Shown here: piece by piece, positions 59,350-64,000 of the stretch
Layout of the letters: each line of letters opens with the position of its first letter
Numbering within the stretch: position 1 is the first letter of the stretch
Origin: Paulownia fortunei
Lineage: Eukaryota > Streptophyta > Magnoliopsida > Lamiales > Paulowniaceae
Assembly: GCA_019321725.1 (NCBI GenBank)
Contig: CM033118.1
Coordinates: forward strand, 5,978,071 to 6,042,070
Direction: 5' to 3'
DNA: 64,000 nt
Position numbers and translations under genes: made by a program
The notes under the pieces: model-generated
What the model saw: only the letters and a program-made list of their open reading frames with translations
Database searches by the model: none
Told to the model about the DNA's origin: nothing

Positions 59350-59469
59350 GCTTTCAAGAACTTTCTCTCTGTGTAGAGGGATCAATTGCAAATTTGTAGG
59401 CGGGAAAATAAGGGAGGTGAAGGGGCAAAAGGGGAAGGACAAGAAAATTTTATTTTTAAATTTATTTTA

Positions 59470-60598
59470 GGTAAATCTCACTTTATCTCTTTTATTTTTA
59501 TTGCATATCATTTTACTACTATAAATTATCTTATTTTACCATTTTGTATTCTTATTCTACATTATTTTATTTTCTTATACTCTCATTATCTCACTTTACC
59601 CCATTATACTTTTAAAAAAATAACCAAATTATCCTTACCAATTATTTATAGTAAAATTACTTTAAAAATTTCTAAAATTAATAAATTTGTATTTATATTC
59701 TAATATTTTTTCAACTTAATTAATAACATGAATATTAAATTCATTTTAAATTTTATTATTCTTAAATTTTAATAGTTATTTTTTTTAAATATAGTTTCTT
59801 TTAAATTTTTATATCGTATGATATTTTTTATTAGATAATACATTTTACTTATAAATTTTCTACTTATCATAAATCTAAAAAAATATATATATTTCTAAAA
59901 AGTATTTTGTTAAATACATAAAATAATAGTAATAAATTTCTCATCATAAATTAAATTATTAAAATTTGATAAAATAATGTTAAATTAAAAAAAGTTATTT
60001 TTTGGTATAATTTAATACTATTAAATAAATTATAAATAGTCGCATTATCGCGATTTAATAGATACTATGTTCTATTTAAAAATTCATAGTCATTTTACTA
60101 ATTAATTTTATTACTATTACTTGATTATAATAATTATTTTTAATTTAACATAGTTTCTATGAATTTATGATAATTCTATTAATAATAAAAATTTATTATT
60201 AATATTTTATGTATTTAGTAAAATATTATTTAAAAATCATAAGTAAAGTGTGTTAGCTAATTCTATTAAACACTAATTTAATATGAACTTTGTTAAATTA
60301 AAAATTAACTATTAAAATTTAAGTACAATAAAATTTTAAATAAATTTAATGTTAAGTATTAATTAATCAAATTGAAAAATTATTAAAACATAAATATAAA
60401 TCTATTAATTTTAGAACATTTTAAAGTATTTTTAATTTGATTAATTTTTTTAGAATAAAGGGGGGCAAAATGAGATAATAAGAGTATAATGGGATAAAGT
60501 GAGACAAAATGAAAGTATAAATAGATAAAATGAGATAATTGATAGTATAGGAAATAAAGTGGTGCTCAACAAAAGTAGAGGAGTAAAGTAAAATTAAC
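59470..60598. mobile_element. Foldback (long terminal inverted repeat) element 1
   Basis: The left end GGTAAATCTCACTTTATC and the following 200 bp or more are the inverse complement, with divergence, of the right end ...GTAAAGTAAAATTAAC at 60598. Shared text includes CATTATACT, TCTCACTTTA, CACTTTACCCC and their complements. It is very AT-rich with no protein. Long inverted repeats with non-coding loops fit MULE-type or other foldback MITEs. Confidence 0.7.
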
Positions 60599-60630
60599 TA
60601 TTTCTTTTTCCCCTACTTTTTTTTTTTTTT

Positions 60631-61622
60631 GGTTAATCTCATTATCCCCTATACTTTTATTATATCACTTTACCCCATGTTCTTTTAAAAAATGACCTAA
60701 TTATTCTTACTATTATTTTTAGTAAAATCACTTGAAAATTGTTTTAAAATTATTAAACTTGTATAACTACTATATAATAGAATATTTTGTTAGCTAATAT
60801 TTAACTTATAAGTTTCTTATTCGTTATAAATCTAAAAAATGGGTAATATATTTTGGATAATATTTTAATAAACATGTTAAATATTAGTAATAATTTTTTT
60901 CTTATTAATAAAATTGCCATAATTTAATAGAAACAATGTTAAAACTCAAAAAAAAATCATTTTAGTGTTTAATTCATTATTATTAAGTGAATTATAAATA
61001 ATCTTATTATTGTGATTTAATAAAAATTATGATAATTTTTAAAGAAAAATAATATTGGTGTGTAACAAAAATTAATCACAAAAAATGACTGTTTTAATTT
61101 AATATATTTTTATTAAATTATGATTATTCATTTAGTAATTGGAAAATTACTACTAATATTTCACATATTAAAAATATTATTTAGAAATAAATTATATATT
61201 TTTCAGATTTGTGATGAACAAGAAATTATAATTATAAATGTATTAGCTAATATAAAATATTTTACTAAATAAGAATTTAATAGGAACAACATTAAATTAA
61301 AAAAGTAGCCATTAAATTTGAAGTACAATAAAGTTTCAAATAAAATTAATATTGAGTGTTAATTAATCATGTTAAAAAAATTATTAGTATATAAATAAAA
61401 GTCTAGTATTTTTAAATATTTTTAAAATAATTTCACTAAAAATAAAAGGGAATGACAATTATATCATTTTTTAAGAGTACAAAGGAGTAAACTAATACAA
61501 TAATAGTACAAGGGGCAAATGATACCAATTGAAAATATAAAGGGTAAAGTGATACAGTTAACAATACAAGTAAGTAAAATGATGCTCAATGAAAATAAAT
61601 GAGAGTAAAAATGAAATTAACC
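60631..61622. mobile_element. Foldback element 2, related to element 1
   Basis: It starts GGTTAATCTCATTATCCCC and ends with the inverse form ...ATGAAATTAACC. The arms extend over several hundred bases, for example CACTTTACCCC on the left against GGGTAAAGTGAT on the right. Both ends are flanked by T runs (60621-60630 and 61623-61631), consistent with a 9-bp duplication of a T tract. It is similar to the adjacent element 1, from which it is separated by about 30 bp. Confidence 0.7.
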
Positions 61623-61631
61623 TTTTTTTTT

Positions 61632-62218
61632 CCTTATATTTGGTCTCCAAAAATTTGTGTAAACAGAAAACTATGTAATATTGGAGCCTTTTGGGTAGAA
61701 AAGAAAAAGGTGGGGAAAGTTAAAATTATTTTTCTTATATTTTCTTTCCCTAAATAATCTAAAATCTTGATCCAAATGGATAGTTCACACATAGTTATAG
61801 TTAAGCAAAATTTTCCCTAAATATCAAACACGACAAACAATCTTTTAATAATAATGTAGCGTGTTGTGAAAAAAATATTGAGGCTACTTATTCTTAAGTG
61901 TAACTTGATAAATCTTAAATACGTATAATTTTTGGATAAGTGTGTGTACAACATATTTAGAAGGAAATTTCATATATTACGAATTACGAATTACGGAATA
62001 TAATACTCCATAGATTTTTGTTTAGTGTAAATAAAATTATATAAAGTAATCATGAGATAAAATTGTCTGATAATTGCAATTGTCTGATAATTGAGAAATG
62101 TAAAATACATCTCCAAATTGAAGTAAAAAAGGAATTCATGTGTTTCTTCTGCAAGTAGAAGGGGCACATCAAGAGACAAGAAGGGTGTTCCACGTTTTAT
62201 AAATGACTTGAGAATAAG
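61632..62218. other. No recognisable gene
   Basis: This is AT-rich sequence between the foldback elements and a copia remnant. No element ends or coding similarity were seen. Confidence 0.45.
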
Positions 62219-62545
62219 GTGTCCATATTTGTTATGATTCTAATATGGTTGATGTTAACCATAACACATAGTGGATTGATTTTGGTTCTACAATCCATAT
62301 TTCGAATACAATGCAGGATTTGCAAAACCTACGGAAGCCAGTGGGAAGTGAATAATACATCTATTCAAAAAAACAAGACGCACTCACATGTGGAGGCGAT
62401 TGGAACATGTAGTTTAATTTTACGTAGTGATTTTATGTTGAATTTGGAAAAGACATATTATATTCCAAATTTCTCTTGAAATTTGGTTTTTGTTTCAAAA
62501 CTTATACTGCTTGGTTAATCCTTTAACTTTTCATATACATCTTTT
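62219..62545 (+). pseudogene. Copia protease remnant
   Basis: From 62272 the + strand reads WIDFGSTIHISNTMQDLQ, the copia protease start with D-F-G in place of the catalytic D-S-G. After a frameshift come HVEAIGTCSLILRSDFMLNL and TYYIPNFS, then VFVSKLI. The order is normal for copia, but the next domain lies on the opposite strand. Confidence 0.8.
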
Positions 62546-62589
62546 AATTTATTTTATAAAATCTAATCTTGTTGGGAATTAATTATTGT

Positions 62590-62955
62590 GAGTAATTAAT
62601 TATCTATGAAATAGATGAAGTATTTTTGTCATATGAGTCCATATCTAGATGACGAATGTTTGAATATATAATCTCTTATATGTTTAAGCTTATCTTGACA
62701 CCTTTCTTTGTCTTATTGGTCTACTTTCCCTTTATGCGGTCCACATAAGTGTCAAAAATTAATAATATCTAAAGTACTAAATACTTTATCATTCACAAAT
62801 CTTAAAATTTTTTCTATGTAGATATGTCCCAATCTTCAATGCCACAACATAGACGAATTTTCATTCATAACACATCGATTAATACTAGCATGAACATGTA
62901 TTGTATTATTAGAAAGCATCGTTTTGCAAATTAAAAGATTAGCCAAGTGAAAGAT
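62590..62955 (-). pseudogene. Copia pre-integrase/integrase start, inverted
   Basis: On the - strand from about 62,930: HVHASINRCVMNENSSMLWH, LGHI-IEKILRFVNDKVFS, then DTYVDRIKGK-TNKTKKG (the zinc-finger CVDCIKGK region with both cysteines lost) and a degenerate start of the integrase core (HLDMDSYDKNTSS). It should follow the protease on the + strand but is inverted in place. Confidence 0.8.
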
Positions 62956-62959
62956 CAAT

Positions 62960-64000
62960 TGTCATTCAAAACACCCCTCAAATTCAAAGCGTTGAGCGAT
63001 AAATCGATGAAATTCCACAAGCTATAGATAACAATCTAGTAGATCAAGTTGTTTAGGAATTGCTAGAAAATATTGAGCAATCAGTTGAACAACATGCTCC
63101 TCAACAAAATATTGGTACAATATGAAGAAGATCTACCAAAATAGAGAAATCAACAATTCTTAGTGATTTTATTGTGTGTCTACTAGAATCTGACCATAAT
63201 ATTAGAGTTGAAAACGATCCTAAAATATTTCCACAAGCCATGAGTTGCAAAGAATCAAATTTATAGTATAATGCTCACATCTAACCGAGTTTAGGACCTT
63301 GTTCAGTTGCCTAATGGTATAAAGGATATAGGATGCAAATTGGTCTTGAAGATAACAAAACAGTCATTGGGCAATATAAAACAAAACTTGTTGCTAAAAA
63401 ATTCACTCAACAGGAAGAAATCGATTACAAGAAGATCTTTTCTACTATATCTAAGTAAAATTTCCTTCGTGTCATAATGGAATTAGTTGTTCATTTTGAT
63501 TTGGAACTGCAACATATCGATGTGAAAATAGCTTTCCTCAATGGGAATTGAGATGAGGAGTTTTACATGAAACAACCAGAATGGTTCTCCTCTAGTGATG
63601 GTGAGATTTTGGTGTGAAAGATCAAAAAATCCATATATGGATTGAAATAAGCCTCCATTCAGTAGTACTTGAAATTATGTGATGTTATTTCTTCATTTAG
63701 GTTTGTAGATAATATTATGGATCAATGTGTATACTAGAAGGTCAGTGGGAGTAAGATATGTTTTCTTGTTCTACATGTGGATGATATTCTACTTGCAACC
63801 AATGATAAGGGTTAGTTACATAAGGTAAAACATTTTCTTCATGAGATTTTGATAAGAAGAATATGGGTGATGCATCTTATATCATTGGATTAAGATCCAT
63901 AGGGATGAATTTTGAGGTATTTTAGGTTTGTCACAGGATAACCCTCATTGTGAATGGTGACAGGTTCAGTTTGAACCAATGCCCAAAAATGATACTGAAA
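62960..64000 (+). pseudogene. Copia reverse transcriptase remnant, cut by the window edge
   Basis: The + strand carries the linker (RRSTKIEKSTILSDFIVCLL, from about 63,125), then MSCKESN and WVFKTK-like text with stops, VIGQYKTKLVAKKFTQQEEI (63,360-63,420), HIDVKIAFLNGN (about 63,510), EEFYMKQPEWF, and the YVDD region as LHVDDILLATNDKG (63,770-63,811). Stop codons interrupt it repeatedly. It continues beyond the right edge. Its active-site text is similar to, but not the same as, the fragment at position 1. Confidence 0.85.

Noticed and set aside
59328..59357. Upstream start for POT1, 10 codons earlier
   Set aside because: The frame is open upstream but the codon at 59357 is TTG, not ATG. 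The first ATG is at 59327 and gives MRLDDYK, like other plant POT1 starts.
1..64000. tRNA, rRNA or other structured RNA genes
   Set aside because: I found no cloverleaf-like gene with A and B boxes. The only tRNA-related sequences are retroelement primer sites.

Overview
The window is nuclear DNA of a flowering plant. It has introns with plant-type splice sites, AT-rich intergenic DNA packed with decayed plant transposons, and an intronless R1-type NLR resistance gene. The NLR is closest in style to the 'late blight resistance homolog R1A/R1B' proteins of asterids, and I would guess Lamiales; that placement is inference from the protein's character, not from a search.

Three genes look intact or nearly so. 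(1) An 869-residue CC-NB-ARC-LRR gene on the + strand (24591-27200), with NLR debris nearby at about 19.1-19.5 kb and possibly at 41.5 kb. (2) VPS26C/DSCR3, an arrestin-fold retromer-like subunit, on the - strand (42771-51760). I could assemble eleven exons; one intron has a GC donor and the last exon carries a 2-bp frameshift. (3) POT1, the telomere single-strand binding protein, on the - strand (53535-59327), with ten exons that join in frame to 459 residues and a telo-box in its leader. VPS26C and POT1 lie head-to-tail about 1.8 kb apart and form a gene-rich island.

Everything else is mostly mobile DNA. 0-10 kb: copia fragments, a CACTA-type terminus with a striking palindrome array, and an Athila-like Ty3/gypsy element (LTR copies at about 2.0-3.3 and 8.5-10.0 kb, with a tRNA-Asp primer site). 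10-18.6 kb: a SIRE-like copia element with gag, protease and integrase on the + strand, broken by a foreign LTR-like insertion. Its reverse transcriptase, third ORF, polypurine tract and the first part of the 3' LTR are all flipped in place. 19.65-23.6 kb: a deleted copia element with both LTRs (- strand). 27.7-36.0 kb: a probable Helitron with both diagnostic termini, a degenerate PIF1-type helicase and a captured or nested Mutator transposase fragment. 36.9-39.0 kb: a plant-mobile-domain (MAIN/PP7-long-form-like) pseudogene. 59.5-61.6 kb: two adjacent long-inverted-repeat (foldback) elements beside the POT1 promoter. 62.2-64 kb: another copia copy, also with a locally inverted segment.

No prokaryotic-type operon, CRISPR array or unknown multi-gene system is visible. 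The observations I rate highest are the two independent in-place inversions inside copia elements, the end-to-end Helitron, and the VPS26C gene-structure oddities.
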